From positions 1 to 7,936 of the forward strand of contig RPYR01000143.1 of assembly GCA_008671285.1 (NCBI GenBank): a stretch of 7,936 nucleotides of DNA, given 5' to 3'. This DNA is from Collinsella aerofaciens (GTDB lineage: Bacteria; Actinomycetota; Coriobacteriia; Coriobacteriales; Coriobacteriaceae). Within the stretch, counting starts at the first letter, position 1. Each line of letters opens with the position of its first letter. Positions 1 through 5,156 of the stretch are shown here, in pieces. A program made the position numbers and the translations under genes. The notes beneath the pieces were generated by a model, which had not been told where the DNA came from, searched no databases, and saw only the letters and a program-made list of their open reading frames with translations.

Positions 1-597
1 CACAAACAGGTCGCGCGCGGTGATGATGCGGGCATCTGCCGGCACCATATCGCCGGCAGAGAGGCGGATCACATCGCCGGGGACGAGCTCGTCGAAGGGG
101 AGCTCGATGCGCTTGCCGTCGCGCAGGGCGGTGCAAGTGTTGGAGACCAGGTCCTTGAGGGCCTCTGCCGCATTGCCGCTGCGTGTTTCCTGGATAAACT
201 TCATGCCGCCCGATACCAGCAGCATGATGCCGATGACGATGACCGTGGAGGGGTCGCGCTGCGGTTCGGGCACGGCGAGCACGTCGATGTAGAGCGAGAC
301 CAGCGCGAGCGCGGCGAGGATGCCGGCGAAGGGATCGATGAAGGCGTCGGCGATGCGGCTGGCGAGCGTCTTGGTCGGTGCCTCGATGGTGTTGGGGCCG
401 GAGGCGTCCAGGCGCTCGGTTGCCTGCTCGGCGGTGAGGCCGTTTGCCGTGGCGTCAAGCAGTACGAGAGCGTCCTCGGCACTATGGGTAGCGGCGAATA
501 TGGTGTTCTTGGACAGGCCGGTATGAGCGGCAGGGCGCGCCGTGCGGCGGCGCTTGGAGATAGCTTCGAGTACCGTGGCGGTTTTGAGCATCAGCAT
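1..597 (-). CDS. mgtA: Magnesium-transporting P-type ATPase, N-terminal part (runs off left edge)
   Basis: Membrane pump of the P-type ATPase superfamily, closest by eye to the MgtA/MgtB Mg2+ importers. Only the first 199 residues are present; the DKTGT phosphorylation site and ATP-binding domain lie outside the window. A basic, Arg-rich N-terminus is followed by the cation-ATPase N-terminal domain (GLTAEQATERLDASGPN near 53-69), TM1 around 89-108, TM2 around 117-134, and the start of the actuator domain with VPGDVIRLSAGDMVPAD near 172-188. The stretch after TM2 (FIQETRSGNAAEALKDLVSN, near 134-153) resembles MgtA/MgtB more than SERCA-type Ca2+ pumps. The ATG at 597 is chosen because AAGGAGG lies 5 bases upstream (603-609). 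Transcription probably starts near 870, giving a leader of about 270 nt with a small ORF and hairpins. Ion specificity cannot be proven from this fragment; a Ca2+ or other cation pump is the alternative. Confidence 0.85.
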   Translation of the reverse strand, partial: MLMLKTATVLEAISKRRRTARPAAHTGLSKNTIFAATHSAEDALVLLDATANGLTAEQATERLDASGPNTIEAPTKTLASRIADAFIDPFAGILAALALVSLYIDVLAVPEPQRDPSTVIVIGIMLLVSGGMKFIQETRSGNAAEALKDLVSNTCTALRDGKRIELPFDELVPGDVIRLSAGDMVPADARIITARDLFV

Positions 598-683
598 AGG
601 GTCCTCCTTGTTGAAGGGAGTTAGCGTACATGTCGTATTTGCTTCAAAAACCTAGATGTCGCTCACGTCAAGCTCACGAACCA

Positions 684-710
684 CCACAAAGGGGACAGGC
701 ACCTTTGTGG
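684..710. repeat. GGGGAC-loop hairpin in the mgtA leader
   Basis: CCACAAA (684-690) pairs perfectly with TTTGTGG (704-710) around a 13-nt loop that begins GGGGACAGG; the stem can extend two more pairs at the cost of the loop. The same design, a variable stem with a 13-nt loop opening in (G/A)GGGAC, recurs at 1942-1976 and 3523-3547, and the box recurs at 5401 and 5428. It lies between the leader ORF and mgtA, so it would be in the mgtA 5' UTR. Resemblance to REP-like palindromes mobilised by Y1 (RAYT) transposases is a guess; no transposase is in the window. Confidence 0.6.
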
Positions 711-737
711 GAGGGATTGACGATCTGCCGGTGGCGT

Positions 738-809
738 TTATGCGCGTGCGGAGCCCTCGCGGCGTGCCGAGGGCGACATGCAGGTTTTTCGACTAGGACT
801 GCCTTCCAT
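738..809 (-). CDS. Candidate 23-residue leader peptide upstream of mgtA
   Basis: A short ORF inside the predicted mgtA transcript, starting MEGSPSRKTCMSP and ending in TAA. A near-perfect Shine-Dalgarno, AGGAGG (816-821), sits 6 bases before the ATG, better than many real genes in this window. The peptide is rich in Ser, Arg and Ala, with no membrane segment and no known domain. Its second half is encoded by a hairpin (753-774: GCCCTCG pairs with CGAGGGC around 8 nt), so ribosome position on the ORF would decide whether that hairpin forms. The stop is 140 bases before the mgtA start. Enterobacterial mgtA and mgtC are controlled by leader peptides (MgtL, MgtP); this would be an unrelated counterpart in the same place. 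Function is inferred, and a chance ORF remains possible. Confidence 0.5.
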   Translation of the reverse strand: MEGSPSRKTCMSPSARREGSARA

Positions 810-876
810 GGCACACCTCCTAAAGGCTGAGCGCAGCGCGCTTTGGGTATCTCGTACCCCTTTTTAATCCGCCCGT

Positions 877-905
877 ATTCTTGATGAGGGGGTTTGCTAT
901 GTCAA
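877..905 (-). promoter_or_regulatory. Sigma-70-type promoter for the leader ORF and mgtA
   Basis: On the minus strand a perfect TTGACA (900-905 on the plus strand) is followed by a 17-base spacer and AAGAAT (877-882), matching 4 of 6 positions of TATAAT. The predicted start is near 870, about 60 bases before the leader ORF. The transcript would begin with a small hairpin (GGGTA paired with TACCC, plus-strand 845-859) before the Shine-Dalgarno. No equally good promoter was seen for pyrE in the same intergenic region. Confidence 0.6.
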
Positions 906-1035
906 CCCCATTGTTCGGAAAACCATTCCCCCTGACAAAGCCTTTACAGAATGCCGTGGCTCCAAAGCACGCCCACATCGACGCCTCGCCTGCGCTAAAC
1001 TGAAGAGCACGTACGCAATTACGAGAGGAGCCCGC

Positions 1036-1719
1036 ATGGAGGCTTACAAGCAAGAGTTCATCAAGTTCATGGTTGAGTCCGACGTTCTTAAGTTCGGCAG
1101 CTTTACGCTCAAGAGCGGCCGTCAGTCCCCGTTTTTTATGAACGCCGGCGCTTACGTGACGGGCTATCAGCTCAAGAAGCTGGGCGAGTATTACGCCCAG
1201 GCCATCCACGATAACTTTGGCGACGACTTTGATGTGCTGTTTGGGCCGGCCTACAAGGGTATTCCGCTGGCCGTCGTGACCGCCATTGCCTACCACGAGC
1301 TGTACGGCAAGGAGGTCAAGTACTGCTGCGACCGCAAGGAGGCCAAGGACCACGGTGCCGATAAGGGCAACCTGCTGGGTTATGAGCCCAAGGACGGTGA
1401 CCGTGTGGTCATGGTCGAGGACGTCACCACCAGCGGCAAGTCCATCGACGAGACCTATCCCAAGGTTAAGGCTGCTGCCGATGTCGAGATTAAGGGCCTG
1501 ATCGTGTCCCTCAACCGCATGGAGGTCGGCAAGGGTGGCGTGACCACCGCGCAGAAGGAGATCGAGGCAAAGTACGGTTTCCCCGTCGCGAGCATCGTCT
1601 CCATGGCCGAGGTCGTCGAGACCCTCTACAACCACGAGATCGACGGCAAGGTTGTCATTGACGACGAGCTTAAGACCGCCATCGACGCCTACTACGAGCA
1701 GTACGGAGCTCGGGAGTAG
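1036..1719 (+). CDS. pyrE: Orotate phosphoribosyltransferase
   Basis: Cytosolic enzyme of de novo pyrimidine synthesis that joins orotate to PRPP, giving orotidine 5'-monophosphate and pyrophosphate. The 227 residues match the usual family length. Visible motifs: LKSGRQSPFFMN (25-36), FGPAYKGIPLA (69-79), the flexible catalytic loop RKEAKDHG (100-107) and the PRPP-binding signature VVMVEDVTTSGKS (124-136). The ATG at 1036 has GAGAGGAG at 1023-1030, 5 bases upstream. No other pyr gene is adjacent, so it appears monocistronic here; a clear promoter was not found (a weak TAAACT at 996-1001 lacks a good -35). The last base of its TAG stop is already the first base of the structured repeat downstream, so that element would be the 3' UTR of the pyrE transcript. 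Confidence 0.97.
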   Translation: MEAYKQEFIKFMVESDVLKFGSFTLKSGRQSPFFMNAGAYVTGYQLKKLGEYYAQAIHDNFGDDFDVLFGPAYKGIPLAVVTAIAYHELYGKEVKYCCDRKEAKDHGADKGNLLGYEPKDGDRVVMVEDVTTSGKSIDETYPKVKAAADVEIKGLIVSLNRMEVGKGGVTTAQKEIEAKYGFPVASIVSMAEVVETLYNHEIDGKVVIDDELKTAIDAYYEQYGARE

Positions 1720-1940
1720 TTACGGCGTTTTACCAAACGCCGTAACAGCTCGACGCTGCGCGGGCCGCATTTGGACAATCTGACGTTCAACTTCAAGGGC
1801 GCGACCAGAAGGTCAGCGCCCTTTCGTTTCACGTCACCTTGTCTCAAATGCGACCCGCTCGCTGTCCGTTCTCTACCTGCGGCGTCGTCTTGCTCCGAAT
1901 GCGGCTCGCTTGCTGTCGTTGCCGAAACATCGGCGTTGCC
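1719..1940 (+). repeat. Structured repeat, copy 1 (3' of pyrE)
   Basis: Begins with a 12-bp hairpin, 1719-1746: GTTACGGCGTTT, loop TACC, perfect complement. A long extended hairpin follows. Its outer helix is CGGGCCGCATTTG (1761-1773) with CAAATGCGACCCG (1845-1857), one C-A mismatch. Inside are a 6-bp helix TGACGT/ACGTCA (1781-1786 with 1831-1836), an internal loop TCAACTTC (1787-1794) opposite TCGTTTC (1824-1830), then AAGGGCGC/GCGCCCTT plus GACC/GGTC with one bulged A (1815) and tetraloop AGAA (1807-1810). A tail to about 1940 includes GCTGTCGTTGCC (1912-1923), also found in copy 2. Copy 2 at 5157-5327 keeps every element with compensatory stem changes. There is no T-tract, so it is not a classical terminator. 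The strand is given as that of the upstream gene. Confidence 0.8.
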
Positions 1941-1941
1941 G

Positions 1942-1976
1942 GAGTAGTCATTGGGGACGTTCATAAATGACTACTC
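1942..1976. repeat. GGGGAC-loop hairpin after structured repeat copy 1
   Basis: GAGTAGTCATT (1942-1952) and AATGACTACTC (1966-1976) form a perfect 11-bp stem around a 13-nt loop starting GGGGACGTT. The left arm plus the box start (GTAGTCATTGGG) recurs at 5377-5388 after copy 2, there without its right arm. Confidence 0.65.
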
Positions 1977-1982
1977 AGGAAT

Positions 1983-2046
1983 GAGCGTGGATAATCTCCC
2001 GTTTTTGGCCTGTGTGCGGGCTCAAAGTGGGAGATTATCCACGCTC
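1983..2046. repeat. Long-stem hairpin A, left of the Fic gene
   Basis: A perfect 18-bp stem: GAGCGTGGATAATCTCCC (1983-2000) with its exact complement at 2029-2046. The 28-nt loop opens GTTTTTGGCC and closes CTCAAAGT. A nearly identical direct copy (hairpin B) lies at 3422-3483 on the other side of the Fic gene. The stem end is only 26 bases from the Fic stop codon, so it could also end or stabilise the Fic transcript, although no T-tract follows. Confidence 0.8.
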
Positions 2047-2072
2047 GCTTTAATTTGCCTGGGTTGCGATGC

Positions 2073-3245
2073 CTATCTAATCGGCTCGGCGTCTTCCCTG
2101 AGAATCGAAAGATACTCTTCATACCCGTACTGCCGGTATCTCTGTCTTGACTCGTCGAGCGGACGGAGGATACCCAATTCTTCAAATGATTTGACGAGCG
2201 AGCTCGCGGTACTCCTGCCGATATCGAGTTGGGCAGCGATGAATGCGGTGTCGACGATGGGGTGCTCTTCAAGAATGCCCAACAGCCTTTGCCCGTTTGC
2301 AGCAGTCCTTCCGAGATTTTCGGTAATGGTTGCTGTGGAACGGTTATGGAGGTCAACAAGGTTTTTTAAAGACTCTACCGAGTCCTTCGCACTTTCGAGA
2401 AGACTGTTGCAGAAAAACTCTATCCATTCCTCGTAAGTGCCTCTCTCCCTTACGGATGTGAGTTGCCGGTAGTACTCGCTTCGATTTTTCTTGAACTGGA
2501 ACGATGGATAGAACAAGCAAGAATGAAGAACGCCATCATTGATGAGCATAAGTGTAATGAGAAGCCTGCCCAGGCGACCGTTTCCGTCTAGGAATGGATG
2601 GGCAGTTTCAAATTGGTAATGGACGAGCGCCGCCCGCACAATCGGATCCATTTCGACTTGAGGCTCATTGATAAAGCGTTCGAGGTCCTGGAGCGTGTTA
2701 CTCAAATCTTCAATGTTTGGAGGGACAAACGATGCGGTTGCAATGGTGCAGCCTGAGGGGCCAATCCAGTTTTGTGAGGAGCGCAGCTCGCCTGGATTCT
2801 TCTCCGTTCCGCGCACTCCGTCCAGCAGGACCGCATGAACTTGCCTAAGAAGTCTCGTGCACAAGGGCATCTTTTTGAGCAGTTCTACGCCGCGGTCGAC
2901 AGCACGGACGTAATTCACGACGTCTGCGACATCTTTATGATGGAGTTGTGTTTGCGATGGACTAAGTAGGTCGTCAAACGTGCACTGGGTTCCCTCAATT
3001 TGCGAAGAAAGGAGTGCTTCTTTGCGCACGTACATTGTCAGATACATATCGGCGTTGGGAACAAAGTAGAGCATGCCTTCAAGCTCTCCAAGCTTTCGTG
3101 AGCATGCGGAAAGCGTGCGATAGGTTTCCTCGGTGAGGTTTAGCTGCCTCAATGATTGCAAGGGCGTTGGAAAAAACGAATAGTAAGCCAATTTCCCCGA
3201 TAGATTATTGCGGAGCGTTCCCTGGCCGTTCTCCTCGATTTGCAT
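2073..3245 (-). CDS. Fic-family protein (class II) with C-terminal winged helix
   Basis: A Fic-domain protein of 390 residues, a family that usually transfers AMP from ATP to hydroxyl groups on target proteins. The catalytic motif is intact: HPFLDGNGRLGR at 216-227, with catalytic His216 and phosphate-binding Asn222 and Arg224. An N-terminal inhibitory motif of the S-x-x-x-E-G type, SSQIEG at 80-85, makes it a self-inhibited class II Fic. FVPP (173-176) lies in the flap region that docks targets. Residues about 318-375 form a helix-turn-helix/winged-helix domain (IAAQLDIGRSTASSLVKSFE near 336-355). The ATG at 3245 is preferred because GGAGGG (3250-3255) sits just upstream; the in-frame ATG at 3257 has no such site and would add four residues. 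It is less GC-rich than its neighbours and lies between two direct hairpin repeats, suggesting acquisition. Its target is unknown, and no antitoxin gene is adjacent. Confidence 0.92.
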   Translation of the reverse strand: MQIEENGQGTLRNNLSGKLAYYSFFPTPLQSLRQLNLTEETYRTLSACSRKLGELEGMLYFVPNADMYLTMYVRKEALLSSQIEGTQCTFDDLLSPSQTQLHHKDVADVVNYVRAVDRGVELLKKMPLCTRLLRQVHAVLLDGVRGTEKNPGELRSSQNWIGPSGCTIATASFVPPNIEDLSNTLQDLERFINEPQVEMDPIVRAALVHYQFETAHPFLDGNGRLGRLLITLMLINDGVLHSCLFYPSFQFKKNRSEYYRQLTSVRERGTYEEWIEFFCNSLLESAKDSVESLKNLVDLHNRSTATITENLGRTAANGQRLLGILEEHPIVDTAFIAAQLDIGRSTASSLVKSFEELGILRPLDESRQRYRQYGYEEYLSILREDAEPIR

Positions 3246-3271
3246 CGCGCCCTCCATATCTTTAGTGCCGG

Positions 3272-3342
3272 AAACTCGTTATTAGGCTAATCATATCAAT
3301 TCTAATAACGAGTTTAAGGATTAAATAGTTATTAGAATTGAT
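3272..3342. promoter_or_regulatory. Two nested perfect inverted repeats (candidate operators) upstream of the Fic gene
   Basis: First dyad: AAACTCGTTATTAG (3272-3285) with its complement at 3302-3315, 16-base spacer. Second dyad: ATCAATTCTAATAAC (3295-3309) with its complement at 3328-3342, 18-base spacer. They share the middle half-site, so three TTATTAG half-sites (3279, 3302 reversed, 3329) alternate in orientation; a weaker CGTTATTA lies at 3367-3374. One arm fills the spacer of the predicted Fic promoter, an arrangement expected for repression. Binding by the Fic protein's own winged helix is an inference. Confidence 0.7.
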
Positions 3343-3347
3343 GTAAA
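3320..3347 (-). promoter_or_regulatory. Promoter of the Fic gene
   Basis: On the minus strand TTTACA (plus 3342-3347, 5 of 6 to TTGACA), a 16-base spacer and TTTAAT (plus 3320-3325, 5 of 6 to TATAAT). The predicted start is near 3313, giving a leader of roughly 68 nt. The spacer holds one arm of the second inverted repeat, so an operator-bound protein would block RNA polymerase. Confidence 0.6.
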
Positions 3348-3421
3348 CAATCTAATGATGAGAAGTCGTTATTACTTGATCATGGAGCTCGGCTTGGTAC
3401 AAGGGGGGTTATCCAAAATGA

Positions 3422-3483
3422 GAGCGGATAATCTCCCGTTTTTGGCTCGGTGACGGCCTCAAAGTGGGAGATTATCCACGCTC
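3422..3483. repeat. Long-stem hairpin B, right of the Fic gene
   Basis: A direct-orientation copy of hairpin A (1983-2046). Left arm GAGCGGATAATCTCCC (3422-3437) pairs with 3466-3483; the left arm lacks two bases (TG) relative to A, leaving a two-base bulge on the right arm. The 28-nt loop again opens GTTTTTGGC and closes CTCAAAGT, while the loop centre differs from A. It lies upstream of the Fic promoter. Confidence 0.8.
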
Positions 3484-3522
3484 GTTAGTTAAGCGTCCGA
3501 AAATCCACACTCGCCAAACCTA

Positions 3523-3547
3523 CCAAAAAGGGACAGGTTTATTTTGG
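3523..3547. repeat. GGGAC-loop hairpin
   Basis: CCAAAA (3523-3528) pairs with TTTTGG (3542-3547) around a 13-nt loop starting AGGGACAGG. Loop length and box position match the hairpins at 684-710 and 1942-1976, though the stem is only 6 bp. Confidence 0.5.
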
Positions 3548-3744
3548 CACGTTTCGGTCGGTATCAGGAAGTGTCAGGGACGGGGCGGCGGCAGGACTCG
3601 AGAGCGAAAAGAAGTATCGGGTTTGGCGTGCCCGCTTCTGCCCGTCCCGCGCGTGGGCGATACTCGGCTTATCGAACCGCGATGCAAAGGAGATGCTCGT
3701 CCCACGAGCACTACCGGGAAGGGCTCGCGATTCGAGTCTCCACC
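3548..3744. other. Unassigned GC-rich intergenic stretch with imperfect dyads
   Basis: No convincing gene was seen. It holds an imperfect stem: GGGACGGG (3577-3584) with CCCGTCCC (3641-3648), enclosing AGAAG/CTTCT (3610-3614 with 3635-3639) and CGGG/CCCG (3618-3621 with 3631-3634). A short perfect hairpin of TGCTCGT and ACGAGCA around CCC lies near 3690-3710. It could be a small RNA or simply composition-driven pairing. The strand and any transcription are unknown. Confidence 0.3.
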
Positions 3745-3773
3745 TTAGCATTTGAACCATTTGGCACTATAAT
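3745..3773 (+). promoter_or_regulatory. Promoter of the PTS EIIA gene
   Basis: A perfect TATAAT at 3768-3773, with TTAGCA (4 of 6 to TTGACA) at 3745-3750 and a 17-base spacer. The predicted start near 3780 gives a short leader of about 40 nt to the ATG at 3823. No long antiterminator hairpin fits in that leader. Confidence 0.65.
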
Positions 3774-3822
3774 TACCGTAGGCATGCGCACAACGTTGCG
3801 CTTAATCAAGAGGAGAAAACGT

Positions 3823-4359
3823 ATGGGTCTGTTTGACATGTTCAAGAAGAAGGCTGAGCCCGCGGCTGCCGCTGCTCCGGCCTCCATCTCTGCTTCTGCT
3901 GGCGCCGACGTGCTGTGCTCGCCCGTCAAGGGCAAGGTCATCAAGATGGCCGACGTGCCCGATCCCGTCTTTGGTGGCGAGGTTCTGGGCAAGGGCTGTG
4001 CCGTGTGGCCCGAGGATGATCTGGTCTACGCTCCCTGCGACGGTAAAGTGACCGTCACCATGGGTCACGCCGTGGGTCTGCAGTCCGATAGCGGCATCGA
4101 GGTTCTGGTGCACGTTGGCGTCGATACCGTCAACATGAACGGTGACGGCTTCGAGGGCTTCGTCAAGGCCGACGACGTCGTGAAGGCCGGCCAGCCCATC
4201 CTCAAGATCGACCGCGCCAAGATCGCCGCTGCCGGTTACAAGGACTGCGTCGTGGTGGCCGTGTCCAACACCGCCGAGTTTGCCGATGTCGAACTCGCCG
4301 TCGAGGTCGACTCCGCTGTCGCCGCCGGTGACGCCATCGTTAAGGTCGTCCGCAAGTAA
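3823..4359 (+). CDS. crr: Glucose-type PTS EIIA component (Crr-like)
   Basis: Soluble phosphocarrier of the sugar phosphotransferase system: accepts phosphate from HPr and passes it to an EIIB domain, and in some bacteria regulates other uptake systems. The protein has 178 residues, close to the 169 of E. coli Crr. The N-terminus MGLFDMFKKK resembles the amphipathic membrane-binding helix of E. coli Crr; an Ala/Pro/Ser-rich linker (11-28) joins it to the EIIA domain. Domain motifs: SPVKGKVIKMADVPDPVF (33-50), GHAVGLQSDSGIE (81-93) and VLVHVGVDT (94-102). His82 and His97 have the 15-residue spacing of the E. coli active-site pair (75 and 90); His97 should be phosphorylated. AGGAG at 3811-3815 supports the ATG at 3823; the in-frame extension upstream has no support. 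It has its own promoter and terminator and no EIIBC gene beside it. Confidence 0.94.
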   Translation: MGLFDMFKKKAEPAAAAAPASISASAGADVLCSPVKGKVIKMADVPDPVFGGEVLGKGCAVWPEDDLVYAPCDGKVTVTMGHAVGLQSDSGIEVLVHVGVDTVNMNGDGFEGFVKADDVVKAGQPILKIDRAKIAAAGYKDCVVVAVSNTAEFADVELAVEVDSAVAAGDAIVKVVRK

Positions 4360-4385
4360 ACTGCGGCGTCCAAAGGATGTGCAAG

Positions 4386-4414
4386 GGTGGTCGGGTTTTC
4401 CGGCCACCTTTTTT
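4386..4414 (+). terminator. Intrinsic terminator of the PTS EIIA gene
   Basis: GGTGGTCGG (4386-4394) pairs with CCGGCCACC (4400-4408), nine pairs including one G-T wobble, around loop GTTTT, followed directly by six T (4409-4414). It lies 27 bases after the stop codon. This is the only classical rho-independent terminator seen in the window. Confidence 0.92.
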
Positions 4415-4595
4415 ATTGCACCGCGGGAAAGCGTTTTATTGCGCGTTGGACGGGCTTGCAAACCGTTCGGACGCTAAAACGAACCGACCGCGCCTTCGCG
4501 TTGCCGAGGGTGTTCATAAGTGGATAGTATGGGCTTACTTATTACAACGTGCGCCGCGTCCGGGAAGCGCGGTGCCGCTCATTGGGAGGAACAAC

Positions 4596-5153
4596 ATGAA
4601 AAAGAAGCTGCTGCTTGCGCCCCTCATGGCCGTCTTGGTTGCATGCGTGGTCCTGCTTTCCGGCTGTGGAGGTCCTTCGGTTGAGGAGCTTATCACCGAG
4701 GATCTTACGACGCAGTTTGATGAGGTCAAGAACGGTGGCGACGACTTCCTCTCTGGTCTGGAGGAGGCTTCGGGCGACGAGTTCGAGCAGCTGGGTATCG
4801 ATCCCAAGGAGTATGCCAAGACCTATCTCGAGGGCTTTGACTACAAGATCGGCGACGTGACGGTCGACGAGGACAAGGGCGTCGCGACCGCCGAGGTCTC
4901 TATTACCTGCAAGTCCATGAACAAGATCGTCGAGGACTTCTCCACCCAGTATCAGGAGAAGGTCGCCGCGCTTGACACGGTTCCTTCCGATGACGAGCTG
5001 TACAAGATGGCCGGTCAGGTTATGGTCGATGTGACCAAGGCCACCGAGCCCAGGAAGACCACGGTTATCTTCAAGTACACCTGCAACGACGACGGCGAGT
5101 GGTCTGCCGACGACTCCGTCAACTCCGAGATGATGGATGCAATGCTGAGCTAG
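4596..5153 (+). CDS. Predicted lipoprotein of unknown function
   Basis: I do not recognise this 185-residue family. It begins with a textbook lipoprotein signal: MKKK, a hydrophobic core to about residue 20, and lipobox LSGC with Cys24 as the predicted lipidated residue, followed by GG. The mature part is acidic and soluble-looking, with no further membrane segment: an early helical region (SVEELITEDLTTQFDEVKN, about 28-46), then alternating strands and helices, with a charged CNDDGEWSADDSV near the C-terminus. It should be anchored to the outer face of the cytoplasmic membrane. GGGAGG (4584-4589) lies 6 bases before the ATG. A TTGCCG-16-GATAGT pair at 4501-4528 is a weak promoter candidate. 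The previous gene ends in a terminator, so this is probably its own unit. Structured repeat copy 2 starts 4 bases after its stop. Small Coriobacteriia lipoproteins of this shape are often annotated only as domains of unknown function. Confidence 0.85.
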   Translation: MKKKLLLAPLMAVLVACVVLLSGCGGPSVEELITEDLTTQFDEVKNGGDDFLSGLEEASGDEFEQLGIDPKEYAKTYLEGFDYKIGDVTVDEDKGVATAEVSITCKSMNKIVEDFSTQYQEKVAALDTVPSDDELYKMAGQVMVDVTKATEPRKTTVIFKYTCNDDGEWSADDSVNSEMMDAMLS

Positions 5154-5156
5154 TTC

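Noticed and set aside
598..1035. M-box Mg2+ riboswitch upstream of mgtA
   Set aside because: The conserved M-box core (GTTAGGTGAGGC and its partner segments) was not found on the minus strand; the leader is better described by the small ORF and hairpins.
820..1635. 271-codon minus-strand ORF overlapping pyrE
   Set aside because: It is antisense to an unmistakable orotate phosphoribosyltransferase, its composition is typical of the complement of GC-rich coding DNA, and its upstream part overlaps the mgtA promoter.
1719..1746. Intrinsic terminator of pyrE
   Set aside because: The hairpin is strong but is followed by CAGCTCGAC with no T-tract; the element is better explained as the first part of the structured repeat, although a factor-dependent end cannot be excluded.
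3721..3747. tRNA or tmRNA 3' end suggested by TTCGAGTCTCCACC
   Set aside because: The bases around TTCGAGT do not form a T stem, no acceptor-strand partner (GGTGGAG) exists upstream, and no anticodon or D arm could be drawn.
3544..3822. N-terminal extension of the PTS EIIA reading frame
   Set aside because: The frame is open upstream, but the promoter (3745-3773), the AGGAG at 3811-3815 and the Crr-like start MGLFD fix the start at 3823.
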